Positions 17,474 to 25,823 of a stretch of 64,000 nucleotides of DNA are shown one piece after another. The notes beneath the pieces were generated by a model. The model saw nothing but the letters and a program-made list of their open reading frames with translations, ran no database searches and had not been told where the DNA came from. Numbering within the stretch: the first letter of the stretch is position 1; each line of letters opens with the position of its first letter. This DNA is from Planctomycetales bacterium 71-10 (GTDB lineage Bacteria > Planctomycetota > Planctomycetia > Isosphaerales > Isosphaeraceae), in the NCBI GenBank assembly GCA_001898385.1, contig MKTT01000108.1, forward strand, positions 22,659 through 86,658, given 5' to 3'. A program made the position numbers and the translations under genes.

Positions 17474-17605
17474 ATCGCTCCGCGCCCGACGGATCGCGAC
17501 GGCTTCGTCCGCCGCCGTCGACACGCCGCATGACGAACTTAAAGCCGATTCCATCAAGCGGTTTACGTCGATTGTGAGTTGGGTTCGCTCGTCGAGTTCG
17601 AAGTG

Positions 17606-17808
17606 GTTTTTTCGACACTCCTCGCGAAGCACCACCGGGATCGATCGGGACCAGTGGCCCTCGACGCCCGGCCGGGCGTCGAGGGCCGAGGCGTGGAGGG
17701 GAACGTCTCCCGATGCGTCGCGGACGCCCGGCCGGGCCGGCCGGGCCACTGATCCTTCAAGACTTGCGTCGATCCCTGGTGGTGTTCCGCGAGGAGTCTC
17801 GTTTTTTC
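17606..17808 (+). mobile_element. MITE-like element, copy A, with 8-bp flanking direct repeats
   Basis: The element proper is 17614-17800 (187 bp). Its ends are imperfect inverted repeats of about 32 bp: the left begins GACACTCCTCGCG and the right, reverse-complemented, begins GAGACTCCTCGCG. The octamer GTTTTTTC directly repeats at 17606-17613 and 17801-17808, as expected for a target-site duplication. Inside is a perfect 32-bp palindrome at 17656-17687 and a GGCCGGGCC-rich block. It has no coding capacity. A second copy in inverse orientation lies at 56488-56675 and a decayed one at 56818-56985. Confidence 0.75.
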
Positions 17809-18185
17809 GGCCCACGGCCGTCGACGAGCCATCGCCGGGCGCAGCCCGACCCGGGATCTCGGCCGCGCGGGCGTCGTCGGCCGGCTTGGTCTTCGAGGTC
17901 ATGGGGCGCGACATGAGGCGACTCCTGGGGCGAGGTCCGCCGATTCGCCAAAGGCCGCGAATTCGGGAACCCGTCACCATGAAGTGCGCTACAAACGGGC
18001 CCCAGAAACCGAGACGCGACGGATTCCGGCGGCCGAGACGGCCGCAAGAAGTCGTAAAGTAATTTAGGAGAATGCGTTATAGCAGGGTTGAATTTTCAGG
18101 AAATAACGAGGATTCGGGATCTGCGTCCCGAATCGGAGGAGACGGTGGAGTTCGGCGAGGGAGCGGAGGCTGGGATCCGACGCGC
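17809..18185. other. Intergenic region between MITE copy A and the histidine kinase 3' end
   Basis: No gene or convincing regulatory element is visible. Frames crossing this stretch are short, arginine/proline-rich and unlike any family. It contains a locally A+T-richer segment around 18055-18115 just beyond the kinase stop codon, without a clear hairpin and T run. Confidence 0.35.
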
Positions 18186-19010
18186 TTACGCCGCGCCGAC
18201 GCGGGGCTCGGCGGCGGCGGGCGGGGGGCAGGTGGGGAGGAGGAGGGTGAAGGTGGAGCCCTTGCCCCGTCGGCTCTCGGCGCGGAGGCGGCCGTGGTGG
18301 GCCTCGACGATGTCGCGGCAGACGGCGAGGCCCAGGCCGGTCCCGCCCAGGCCGGCGGCGTCGGGGCCCGTCTTCGTCGAGAAAAAGGGTTCGAAGATGC
18401 GCCGGAGGTCGGCGGCGGCGATGCCGACGCCCTGATCGGCCACGCTCAGCTCGACCATCCGGCCGGTGGGGTCGGCCGCCAGTCGGAGCCGGATCAGGCC
18501 GCCGTCGGGCATGGCCTGGCGGGCGTTGATGAGCAGGTTGACCAGGACCTGCTGGATCTGCGTGGCGTTCACGCGGGCGTGCGGCCGGCTCGCGACCTGG
18601 AGGTCGAGCCGGACGTTGTGGCGGTTCAGGTCCTTGCCCACCAGCATCACGACGTCGTCGACCAGCCGGCCCATGTCGATCGGCTCGCGGTGTTCCGGGT
18701 CGCGGCCGGGGCGGGTCATCCCGAGCATGCCGCCGGTGATCGACGCGGCCCGCTCGCCCGCCTCCAGGATCTTCCGGAGGGCCCGCTCGCGGTAATCGGG
18801 GTCGGGGTTGCGCAGGGCCAGCTTGGCGTAGCTGATGACGGGGGTCAGGGCGTTGTTCAGCTCGTGGAACACGCCGCCGGCCAGGAGGCCCATGCTGCTG
18901 ATGCGCTGGAGGGCCGTGACCTGCCTCTTGAGGGCTTCGACCGGGTCGAGGGCCTCGGCTTCCGGGGCCGGCGCGTCGGGAACGGCCTGCTTCTTCGTCA
19001 TGCGCGACAT
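18186..19010 (-). CDS. Sensor histidine kinase, soluble, no input domain
   Basis: Two-component kinase made almost only of the transmitter module. After ~35 residues comes the HisKA helix with phosphoacceptor H49 in GGVFHELNNALTPV. Then follow the N box (QVLVNLLINARQAM), G1 (VADQGVGIA), the F box (FEPFFSTK) and G2 (GGTGLGLAVCRDIVEAHHG) of the HATPase_c domain. At 274 residues, with no membrane segment, PAS or GAF domain, input must come through a partner or the short N-terminus. The ATG at 19010 is preceded by AGGAGG at good spacing; the frame continues upstream without conservation. No response regulator is adjacent. Confidence 0.9.
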   Translation of the reverse strand: MSRMTKKQAVPDAPAPEAEALDPVEALKRQVTALQRISSMGLLAGGVFHELNNALTPVISYAKLALRNPDPDYRERALRKILEAGERAASITGGMLGMTRPGRDPEHREPIDMGRLVDDVVMLVGKDLNRHNVRLDLQVASRPHARVNATQIQQVLVNLLINARQAMPDGGLIRLRLAADPTGRMVELSVADQGVGIAAADLRRIFEPFFSTKTGPDAAGLGGTGLGLAVCRDIVEAHHGRLRAESRRGKGSTFTLLLPTCPPPAAAEPRVGAA

Positions 19011-19128
19011 GCCCCGCGACCTCCTGTCCTCGGTTCGCCTCCATCCTTCGTATCGGCATGGGGAGGAGGCGGGGATCAGTTCGCGCCGGGAAGGACGGGG
19101 AGGCGTCGCGGGGAGCCCATCGGTCGCG

Positions 19129-20217
19129 TCAGCGCGTCGGGTCTTTGGCCTCGTTGTTGGCGACGGCCTTGAGGTTGAGGTCCCAGGGGATGATGCGGAT
19201 CCCGTTGGTGAGGATGACGCGCGGGACCGCATCGATGTCGTCGGCCATGACGGGAGGGGTGACCTTGCGGCCGTCGCTCCAGTAGCCCAGGTGCGTGAAG
19301 GTCTCGGGATCGGCCGCGGCGTCGTCGAGCGTCTTGCCGGCGAAGGCGGCGTCGAGCGTCGCGTCGGCGACCCGCCAGAAACCCGCGCGGTCGAGCGCGT
19401 TGACGCCCCCCATGCTGAGCTGGAGGCCCCTGAGGATCCCCTCGCCGTTATCGAGCTGGGGGTTCGCCCCCGACGGCGCGGTGTGCTCGGCGATCAGGGC
19501 GGGATGGCCGTGGCGGTCGGAGCGGTAGAGGAGGAACCGCTTGCGCGAGCGCGGGACGGACGTCGCCTGGGCGAAGATCTGGCGGCCGCGCAGGTCGCCG
19601 ACGAGGACGTCTTCCTCGCCGACCGCCACGACGAGCAGGGTCTTCTCGGGGATCCGGTCGAAGGAGGGCTCGCGGCTGGGGAGGACCTCGCCGGGGAAGA
19701 AGGCCATCGTCGCCTTCACTTCCGGCAGGCCGTTGGCCGGGTCGGCGGAGAGCGCCGTGAGCTGCGCCGCGAGGTTCCCCCCCGCGGAATGGCCGATCAG
19801 CGCGAACTTCCCCGGCTCGGGCCGGACGTGCCCGCGGCCGGAATGGAGCACGCTCATGGCGTCGCGGACGGCGTGGAGGGCGTTGGGGAGGAAGTCCTTC
19901 GGGAGCGTCCCCACGTCGTTCTGGTATCGAGGGAAGATCACGGTCTTGCCGTCGCGCACCAGGTGGTCGATCCACGCCCCGTAGATCGCCGGGTTCACGG
20001 AGAACCAGCCGTGGAGGAAGACCACCACCGGAGCTTTCTCGGGCCTGGGGCCGGCCGGCTCGAACAGCCAGTAGGAGCGGGGCCCGGAGCCGATCTCATA
20101 CCGCGCGACGCCGTCGTGGGAGGTCGGGCCCTCCGAGGACCGCTCCCCGGCCCGCGCCGTCGGCGCGAGGGCGAGCGCCAGCGCGCCCGCGACTGCGGAT
20201 CGCAAGATCACATTCAT
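19129..20217 (-). CDS. Exported alpha/beta hydrolase
   Basis: Secreted or periplasmic serine hydrolase of unknown substrate. A Sec-type signal peptide is clear (MNVILRSAVAGALALALAP, cleavage near ARA-G at 23-24). The alpha/beta-hydrolase core shows VVFLHGW at 65-71, PRYQNDVGT, and the nucleophile elbow LIGHSAGGN with S144. VAVGEEDVLV is a plausible acid segment, and RSDRHGHPALI supplies candidate histidines. The 362-residue length resembles chlorophyllase/dienelactone-like proteins of Planctomycetota. It lies 118 bases upstream of the kinase on the same strand; no functional link is evident. Confidence 0.82.
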   Translation of the reverse strand: MNVILRSAVAGALALALAPTARAGERSSEGPTSHDGVARYEIGSGPRSYWLFEPAGPRPEKAPVVVFLHGWFSVNPAIYGAWIDHLVRDGKTVIFPRYQNDVGTLPKDFLPNALHAVRDAMSVLHSGRGHVRPEPGKFALIGHSAGGNLAAQLTALSADPANGLPEVKATMAFFPGEVLPSREPSFDRIPEKTLLVVAVGEEDVLVGDLRGRQIFAQATSVPRSRKRFLLYRSDRHGHPALIAEHTAPSGANPQLDNGEGILRGLQLSMGGVNALDRAGFWRVADATLDAAFAGKTLDDAAADPETFTHLGYWSDGRKVTPPVMADDIDAVPRVILTNGIRIIPWDLNLKAVANNEAKDPTR

Positions 20218-20697
20218 GGCCGTCCCTGGCTTTCCCGGCCGGGCGTCATGCCCGGAGAAATTGGCCGATCGCTCCCCACGATGGGGTCATGGGACAGTTT
20301 GCCTATCTTGCGCCTCATGTCAAGACTTGGCGCGGGCGCGAAGTGGGGGCGCATCATCCCCCGGATCCGGCCGAGGGCGACCGACGTCCACCAGGGAGAT
20401 CGCCCGTTCGACGTCGCCGGCTTGAGGGGAAATCGGCGAATCGACCGCGGCGGGGCCCCGGGCCCATGGCGTTTCGACATGCATGCGGGCGGGCCCCCGC
20501 CGCCGCGATGAACGAGGCCGGCGCGTGCCCATGTTCGCCCCCGATCGGCGATGGAAGGGATCGCCGCCGCAAATCCTTCGCCTCGCTAGGGGACCGTTCG
20601 GTTCCGTCCTTTCGCGCCTTACATTCCGTGGTGGCGTCCCATGGTGATCGCGTGCGTCGCCCGCCTAATCATTCCATCCGAGAACTCGGACCGAGTC
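20218..20697. other. Divergent intergenic region, 480 bases
   Basis: Lies between the exported hydrolase (minus) and the methyltransferase (plus). No gene, repeat or confident promoter is seen. The in-frame extension of the methyltransferase to an ATG at 20641 is considered unlikely because the added 19 residues lack the family pattern. Confidence 0.35.
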
Positions 20698-21486
20698 ATG
20701 CAGAACCCCGAGCGAATCGCCTACGAAGGCTGCCCCCTCTGCGACGCGGGAGGCGCGGCGCACCTCATCACGGCGGATTGTTCGAAGCACCCGCTCTATC
20801 AGCCGTCGCTGTCGCCGGTCATGACATGGCTGAAATGCGTCGAATGCGACCATGTCTTCACGGACGGGTATTTCACGGACGAGGCCGCGGGCGTCATCTT
20901 CAGCCGGACGAACGCCGGGCAGCGGGTCGGGGCCGACTGCGAGAAGTGGCGCTACATCTCGGCGAGGATGATCGAAAAGGTCCTGCCCTACGTCGACGAC
21001 GGGCACTGGCTGGACGTCGGATTCGGCAACGGCTCGCTCCTCTTCACGGCCGAGGAGTACGGGTTCTCGCCGGTCGGGCTCGATCTCAGGACGGAGAACG
21101 TCGCCGCGCTCCGGGCGATGGGGATCGAGGCCCATTGCCTGGACATCCTCAAACTCGACCAGCCGGGGCGATATCGGGTGGTCAGCATGGCCGACGTGCT
21201 GGAGCACATCCCCTACCCCATCCCCGCGCTCAAGGCGGCGCACGCGCTCTTGCAGGACGGGGGCGTCCTGTTCCTGTCGATGCCCAACATGGACAGCAGG
21301 ATCTGGCGGATCCTCTCGGACAGCCGGGCGAACCCGTACTGGGGAGAGATCGAGCACTATCACAACTTCAGCCGCACGCGCCTCTACCGGCTCCTGCAAG
21401 CCAACGGCTTCGAGCCGGTCCGATACGGCGTCAGCGAGCGATATCGCTCGTGCATGGAAGTCGTCGCGAAGAAACGGGCGGCGTGA
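20698..21486 (+). CDS. SAM-dependent methyltransferase with N-terminal zinc-finger-like region
   Basis: Class I methyltransferase; the substrate is unknown. The N-terminus has two CxxC pairs, C12/C15 (CPLC) and C47/C50 (CVEC), spaced as in zinc-ribbon sugar or small-molecule methyltransferases. The Rossmann motif I is WLDVGFGNGSLL near 104-115, the acidic loop is GLDLRTENV, and SMADVLEHIPYP is a typical post-motif region of the Methyltransf_23 group. HYHNFSRTRLYRLLQANGF matches the C-terminal pattern of that group. The 262-residue reading starts at the ATG at 20698. It converges on the second G1PDH-like gene with a 20-base gap. Confidence 0.85.
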   Translation: MQNPERIAYEGCPLCDAGGAAHLITADCSKHPLYQPSLSPVMTWLKCVECDHVFTDGYFTDEAAGVIFSRTNAGQRVGADCEKWRYISARMIEKVLPYVDDGHWLDVGFGNGSLLFTAEEYGFSPVGLDLRTENVAALRAMGIEAHCLDILKLDQPGRYRVVSMADVLEHIPYPIPALKAAHALLQDGGVLFLSMPNMDSRIWRILSDSRANPYWGEIEHYHNFSRTRLYRLLQANGFEPVRYGVSERYRSCMEVVAKKRAA

Positions 21487-21506
21487 GGCCGGATCGTCGG
21501 TTGAGG

Positions 21507-22556
21507 TCAATCCGCGAAACAATCCTTGAGGCGTCGGACCTCGTCCAGCAGGGAGATCGCCCGGTCGACGGCCCCGGACTGGGACAAGGCCGTGTAGAAA
21601 TCATCCTTGATGGTCGGGGCGAGCCGGATCGCCTCCGCCCACTCGCCGCGGGAGAAGCGGTCGCTCCGGATCATCTCCCAGAATCCGGTCTCCTCGAACA
21701 GCCGGTCGATGCGGGCCGATTGATTCTGCTGCACGAGGCTCATCAGGTAGGTCGCCACGCCCACCTGGAGGCCGTGGAGCCGGGGCCGTTGGGAGACGGA
21801 GTCCAGGGCGTGGGAGATCAGGTGTTCGCTGCCGCTGGCCGGCCGCGACGATCCGCAGATCTCCATCGCGATCCCGTTGAACATCAGCGACGTGCTCAGG
21901 AGTCGCGCGCCCTGGACGTCGAACGAGGGCTGGCCCATGTACTGATAGACGGTCGCGTCCGAGAGGAGCGCCGCGAAGTCGTCCACCGGCTCGCCGACGG
22001 CGTGGAACGCCAGCTTCCAGTCGAAGATGGCCGTGATCTTCGACGTCAGGTCGCCGACGCCGGACATCCACAACGACTTCGGGGCGTCCTTGCAGACTTC
22101 CAGGTCCACGACCACGCCGAACGGCAGCGCCGCGGCCAGCGACTTCCGGCGCCCCTGCATCGTCAGGCTCGACTGGGGGGAGCAGAAGCCGTCGTTGGAG
22201 AGGGACGTCGGGGTCGCGTAGTACGGGAGCCGGGCGAGGAAAGCGACGTACTTGGCCACGTCGAGCGCCTTGCCGCCCCCCAGGCCGATGACGGCCGTCG
22301 TCTCCTTGCGCACCGACTGGAAGAGTTCGGCGGCCTTCTCGAACGAGGCGTCCTCGACCTCCACCCAGGAGTCGCAGGCGATCCCGTGCTCGGCCAGGCT
22401 CGCCCGGACCCGCTCGATGTAGGCCGGGACCATGCCGTGGCTGACCAGGACCATCGCCCGGTGGTGGCCGTTGCGCTTGAGGTAGAGGCCCAGGCGATCG
22501 AGCGCGCCGACCTTCACGCGGACGAGGGACGGTATGGCGATCTGGGTCTTGAGCAT
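21507..22556 (-). CDS. Glycerol-1-phosphate dehydrogenase family protein, paralogue 2
   Basis: Iron-alcohol-dehydrogenase superfamily protein with G1PDH-like motifs: GLGGGKALDVAKYVAF at 91-106, ATPTSLSNDGFCSPQSSL at 114-131, and metal-ligand candidates D169 (SGVGDLTSK), H245 (SRPASGSEHLISH) and H261 (LHGLQVGVAT). At 349 residues it is compact like archaeal EgsA. The ATG start overlaps the stop of the upstream HAD phosphatase gene by one base (TGATG), so the two are translationally coupled and probably act on consecutive metabolites. Whether the substrate is DHAP/G1P or another polyol phosphate cannot be told from motifs. Confidence 0.85.
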   Translation of the reverse strand: MLKTQIAIPSLVRVKVGALDRLGLYLKRNGHHRAMVLVSHGMVPAYIERVRASLAEHGIACDSWVEVEDASFEKAAELFQSVRKETTAVIGLGGGKALDVAKYVAFLARLPYYATPTSLSNDGFCSPQSSLTMQGRRKSLAAALPFGVVVDLEVCKDAPKSLWMSGVGDLTSKITAIFDWKLAFHAVGEPVDDFAALLSDATVYQYMGQPSFDVQGARLLSTSLMFNGIAMEICGSSRPASGSEHLISHALDSVSQRPRLHGLQVGVATYLMSLVQQNQSARIDRLFEETGFWEMIRSDRFSRGEWAEAIRLAPTIKDDFYTALSQSGAVDRAISLLDEVRRLKDCFAD

Positions 22557-23215
22557 CACGCCGGCCTCCCGCAGAGGTCGCGGGCGACGTCCGACCAGCG
22601 GCTGTAGGGGATGAAGCCCTGGCCGGATTCGGCCAGCACGGCCGCCAGGTCGCCGCGGGCGAAGCGGAGATCGTCGGGGACCAGCAGCGCGGCCTCCTGG
22701 TCGGGGAACCCGTCGCCGGCGAACGCGACGCGACGGCCCTCGCCCAGCGCGTGCCGGACGACGCCCGCCTTGTCGACGCCCAGGTCGTGCGAGAAGAACG
22801 GGCCCGGCGGGGGGGGCTCCATCAACAGGCCGCGGCCCTCGACGAACCGGCCCGGGTTCGAGTAGACCGGGATGTCCACGCCCGCCTCGGCCAGCAGGAG
22901 GTCGATGTACCACGCGCAGCCGGCCGAGGTGACGACCACGTCCCAGCCGGCCGAATCCAGCTCGCGGAGGCAGGCCGCGAGGTCCGGTTCCAGGCCCATG
23001 CGATGGACCACGTCCAGCACCTCCGCCTCGCTCTTGCGGATGTGCGAGAAATAGTTGCGCAGGCCTTCGAAGTGGGTGAGCCGCCCGGCGCGGTACTCGC
23101 CCCAGTAGTCCGGGAGGTCGTCCGGCAGCAGCTCCTTCACGGCGAGTTGATAGAAGTCGTCGCGCGTGAGGGTGCCGTCGAAGTCGGTGACGAGGAGTGA
23201 TCGGGCGGGGGGCAT
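22556..23215 (-). CDS. HAD-superfamily phosphatase (MtnX-like)
   Basis: Phosphomonoesterase of the HAD-IB/MtnX type. Motif I is VTDFDGTLTRDD with nucleophile D11 and acid/base D13. Then follow TSAGCAWY (motif II region), a lysine in GVDKAGVVRHAL, and FAGDGFPDQEAALL as motif IV. The 219-residue length starting at the ATG at 23215 is normal; an upstream ATG at 23281 would add 22 residues. The one-base stop/start overlap with the G1PDH-like gene suggests it dephosphorylates a product or competing intermediate of that enzyme. MtnX proper acts in methionine salvage, but no salvage genes are nearby. Confidence 0.82.
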   Translation of the reverse strand: MPPARSLLVTDFDGTLTRDDFYQLAVKELLPDDLPDYWGEYRAGRLTHFEGLRNYFSHIRKSEAEVLDVVHRMGLEPDLAACLRELDSAGWDVVVTSAGCAWYIDLLLAEAGVDIPVYSNPGRFVEGRGLLMEPPPPGPFFSHDLGVDKAGVVRHALGEGRRVAFAGDGFPDQEAALLVPDDLRFARGDLAAVLAESGQGFIPYSRWSDVARDLCGRPA

Positions 23216-23335
23216 GGCGGGACTCGGCGGGATGACGACGGGGAGGCGCGTCGACTTGACCGGGTTTGTTGGGTCATCCATAATACCGATGACCTTGTCG
23301 ATCTCGGGAGGCTCCTTTTCCAGGGGGGTGAGGGC

Positions 23336-23857
23336 GTGACGCGACGGAGACGGCCGACGAGCCCGTTCGCGCGCCTCCTCGGCATCGTCCTGATGCTCCC
23401 GGGCCTGCTCCAGGTCCCGCTGCCGCAGGTCGACTTCCACGTCATCCGGCACCACCACGGCGCCGGCGAGGTCTGCCCCAAGCACGACCACCTGCTGCGA
23501 TGGCATCCCCAGGCGGGCGAGGGCCAGGACGTCGCCGTGCTGCACTGGCACTGGCTCCTCCCGCGGTCGGGCGACGCGAATCCCGAAGTCGCCGGCCGTT
23601 CGATCCCGGCCCTCCACGCCCACGACGGCGACCAGGACCGGCCCGATCCGGCGTCGGGTCCCGTCATCGTCCGCGAGACTTCGGGGGCCGAAAGCCGAGG
23701 CGCGATGGGGTCTTCCCTGGGGTTCGCCCAGTCCCTCGCCTGCTGGCTCGCGCCCCTCCCCCCCGCCCTGCCGGACCTTTCCCATTCCCTGCACGGGACC
23801 ACGGACGGGCCCTCGCCCGCCGCCGTCCTGTCGCGGCTCGTCCGCCGGAACTGCTGA
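23336..23857 (+). CDS. His-rich exported hypothetical protein of the metal-efflux locus
   Basis: No family is recognised. The 173-residue product begins with a basic then hydrophobic stretch (residues 10-30), predicting a signal peptide or anchor. Eleven histidines fall between residues 35 and 96, in clusters such as HVIRHHHG, PKHDH, HWHW and HAHD, plus one cysteine at 47, so metal binding is likely. The start is GTG at 23336 after GGTGAGGG. It lies 172 bases upstream of the RND adaptor on the same strand and diverges from the HAD gene, so it is inferred to bind or sense the exported metal. The C-terminal ~60 residues are low-complexity. Confidence 0.68.
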   Translation: MTRRRRPTSPFARLLGIVLMLPGLLQVPLPQVDFHVIRHHHGAGEVCPKHDHLLRWHPQAGEGQDVAVLHWHWLLPRSGDANPEVAGRSIPALHAHDGDQDRPDPASGPVIVRETSGAESRGAMGSSLGFAQSLACWLAPLPPALPDLSHSLHGTTDGPSPAAVLSRLVRRNC

Positions 23858-24029
23858 CGCCTCCGGGCCCCTTGGATCGATCGTGCGCGTCGCCGCCCGA
23901 GTGCGGTCGTCGCGCCGTCGCGTCCCGGGGCTCGAACCCATCCGACGCGCGGCGCCGATCGAGGCCCGCGCGCCCACCGTCGACCGGATGTGGATGAGAC
24001 GATCGGCTTTGCTTGCGGAGTGGAATCCA

Positions 24030-25571
24030 ATGACCACCGCGTTGGCCTCACGCGCCTCGGTCGCGCGCCGCCCCTTGTTCGGCCTGGTCCCCTGGGGGGC
24101 CGCGGCCGTCCTGTTCGCCGTGCTGATGCTGCACCTGACGTTCGACCTGCCCGGCCACCTGCGGAGCATCGGGGGATCGCCCGCGCCCGTCCCGGCGCCG
24201 ACGCCTGAGCCCCGCCCGGGGCTGGTCAGCCTGACCGAGGCCAAGCTGAAGGCCGCCGGCGTGGGGATCGACGAGGCGAGGACCGTCGAGCTGCCCACCG
24301 AGTTGGGCGTCGCCGGCCGGATCGAGGTCAACGCCGACCGCCGCGTCGAGGTCCGCTCGCGCGCCGCGGGGATCGTGCGCGAGGTCCACGTCACGCTCGG
24401 GAAGAAGGTCAAGAAGGGGGACCCGCTGGTCACGCTGGACAGCCCGGACGTCGGCACGGCACGGCTGAATCTCCGGGCCCGACAGCGCGAACTCATCACG
24501 GCGCGGATCGAGGCCGGCTGGAAGTCGCAGATCGCCGACACCGTCGCCCAATTGATCCCCGAGATCACCAAGGGGGTCGACCCCGGGATCCTGGAGAAGG
24601 AGTTCGCCGATCGTCCCCTGGGCGGGTTCCGCGCGCTGCTGCTCCAGGCGTACACCGAGTTCGACATCGCGGCGCACGAGGAGGAGAAGACGTCGCTCCT
24701 GCGCGGCAAGGAGGTCATCGGCGAGCACCCGGCGGTCGTCGCCAAGCACACGCGGCAGGGGCTCCAGGCCCGGCTGTTCTCGACGATCGAGCAGGCGAAG
24801 TTCGACGCGGAGCAGCAACGACGGCTCGCCGACCAGGCGCTGAAGCTGGCCGAGTCGGCCGTGGTCGACGCCGGCCAGCGGCTGCGGATCCTGGGCGTGG
24901 ACGAGGACATCCAGCGCCTGCTGGACCGCGCGGACGAGGCCCAGGACGCCGCCAAGGACGAGGACGTGACGGCCTACCGGATCGACGCCCCGTTCGACGG
25001 CACGATCATCACCAAGTCGGCCGTGCCCAGCCAGCGCGCCGACCCGATCGACCTGCTGTTCGTGCTCGCCGACCTGGCCGATGTCTGGGTCACGGCCAAC
25101 ATCCCCGAATCCGACCTGGCCAAGATCCCGACCATTGAAGGGGGCCCGGTCAAGCTCACCGCGACCGCCTACCCCGACCGCGTGTTCGAAGCCAAGCTCC
25201 TCTCCGTCGGGGCGATGCTCGACCCGATGACCCGGACCGTCCCGCTCCTCGCCCGCACCGAGAACGCCGACGGCATGCTGCGCCCCGGCATGTTCGCCCG
25301 CATCCTGTTCGACGGCCCGGACTCCGAATCGGCCCTCACCATCCCCGCCTCGGCGCTCGTCGAGGTCGAGGGGAAGCCGGGCGTCTTCCGCCCGGAGGCG
25401 ACCGCCGACGGCGCGCAGGAGTTCGCCCTCCGCGACATCGAGATCGGCCGCGAGGTCGGCGACCGCGTCGTGGTGAAGTCCGGCCTCGCGCCCGGCGACC
25501 GCGTCGTCGCCCGAGGGGCGTTCGCCCTCAAGAGCGAGCTGATCCTCCAGAGCCAGGGCGACGACGACTGA
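24030..25571 (+). CDS. RND efflux periplasmic adaptor (CzcB/CusB-like)
   Basis: Membrane-fusion protein that links an RND pump to an outer-membrane channel. One N-terminal hydrophobic segment (residues ~19-38) anchors it. Then come the barrel-sandwich halves (VEVRSRAAGIVREVHVTLGKKVKKGDPLVTL and YRIDAPFDGTIITKSAVPSQ), split by an unusually long alpha-helical hairpin of about 200 residues, then a beta-barrel (VWVTANIPESDLAKI) and a membrane-proximal domain. The ATG at 24030 gives 513 residues; a GTG at 23883 would add 49 non-conserved residues before the anchor. The pump gene follows after a 252-base gap holding a large inverted repeat. Confidence 0.9.
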   Translation: MTTALASRASVARRPLFGLVPWGAAAVLFAVLMLHLTFDLPGHLRSIGGSPAPVPAPTPEPRPGLVSLTEAKLKAAGVGIDEARTVELPTELGVAGRIEVNADRRVEVRSRAAGIVREVHVTLGKKVKKGDPLVTLDSPDVGTARLNLRARQRELITARIEAGWKSQIADTVAQLIPEITKGVDPGILEKEFADRPLGGFRALLLQAYTEFDIAAHEEEKTSLLRGKEVIGEHPAVVAKHTRQGLQARLFSTIEQAKFDAEQQRRLADQALKLAESAVVDAGQRLRILGVDEDIQRLLDRADEAQDAAKDEDVTAYRIDAPFDGTIITKSAVPSQRADPIDLLFVLADLADVWVTANIPESDLAKIPTIEGGPVKLTATAYPDRVFEAKLLSVGAMLDPMTRTVPLLARTENADGMLRPGMFARILFDGPDSESALTIPASALVEVEGKPGVFRPEATADGAQEFALRDIEIGREVGDRVVVKSGLAPGDRVVARGAFALKSELILQSQGDDD

Positions 25572-25608
25572 GGCGTTGAGCCAGGCTCCCCGAGGCGGGC
25601 GGAAATCG

Positions 25609-25692
25609 GGAACGGTGGTCCGGGCGGCCCGCCCGGACGTCCCCGTCCCGAAAGCCTTCGACGTCCGGGCGGGCCGCCCGGACCACCGTTCC
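25609..25692. repeat. 33-bp perfect inverted repeat between RND adaptor and pump genes
   Basis: Arms 25609-25641 and 25660-25692 are exact reverse complements separated by 18 bases, and each arm contains the shorter palindrome GGGCGGCCCGCCC. No T run follows. The layout (two palindromes facing each other) is that of REP-doublet or REPIN elements. Its position suggests it tunes the adaptor-to-pump expression ratio. Confidence 0.8.
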
Positions 25693-25823
25693 GCCATCCC
25701 AGGCCTCGGCCCGGTGATCGCGCCCCCGACATGCCCTCCGCACTTCGGCACCCCTCACCCGGCAGGAGGGGGGATGTACCTCGCATTCGTTCGAAATTCG
25801 ATCGCCCCCGTCCCGGATGACCC

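Noticed and set aside
20289..22607. 772-codon plus-strand frame
   Set aside because: Alternate frame of the methyltransferase, then antisense to the second G1PDH-like gene; both real genes have clear motifs.
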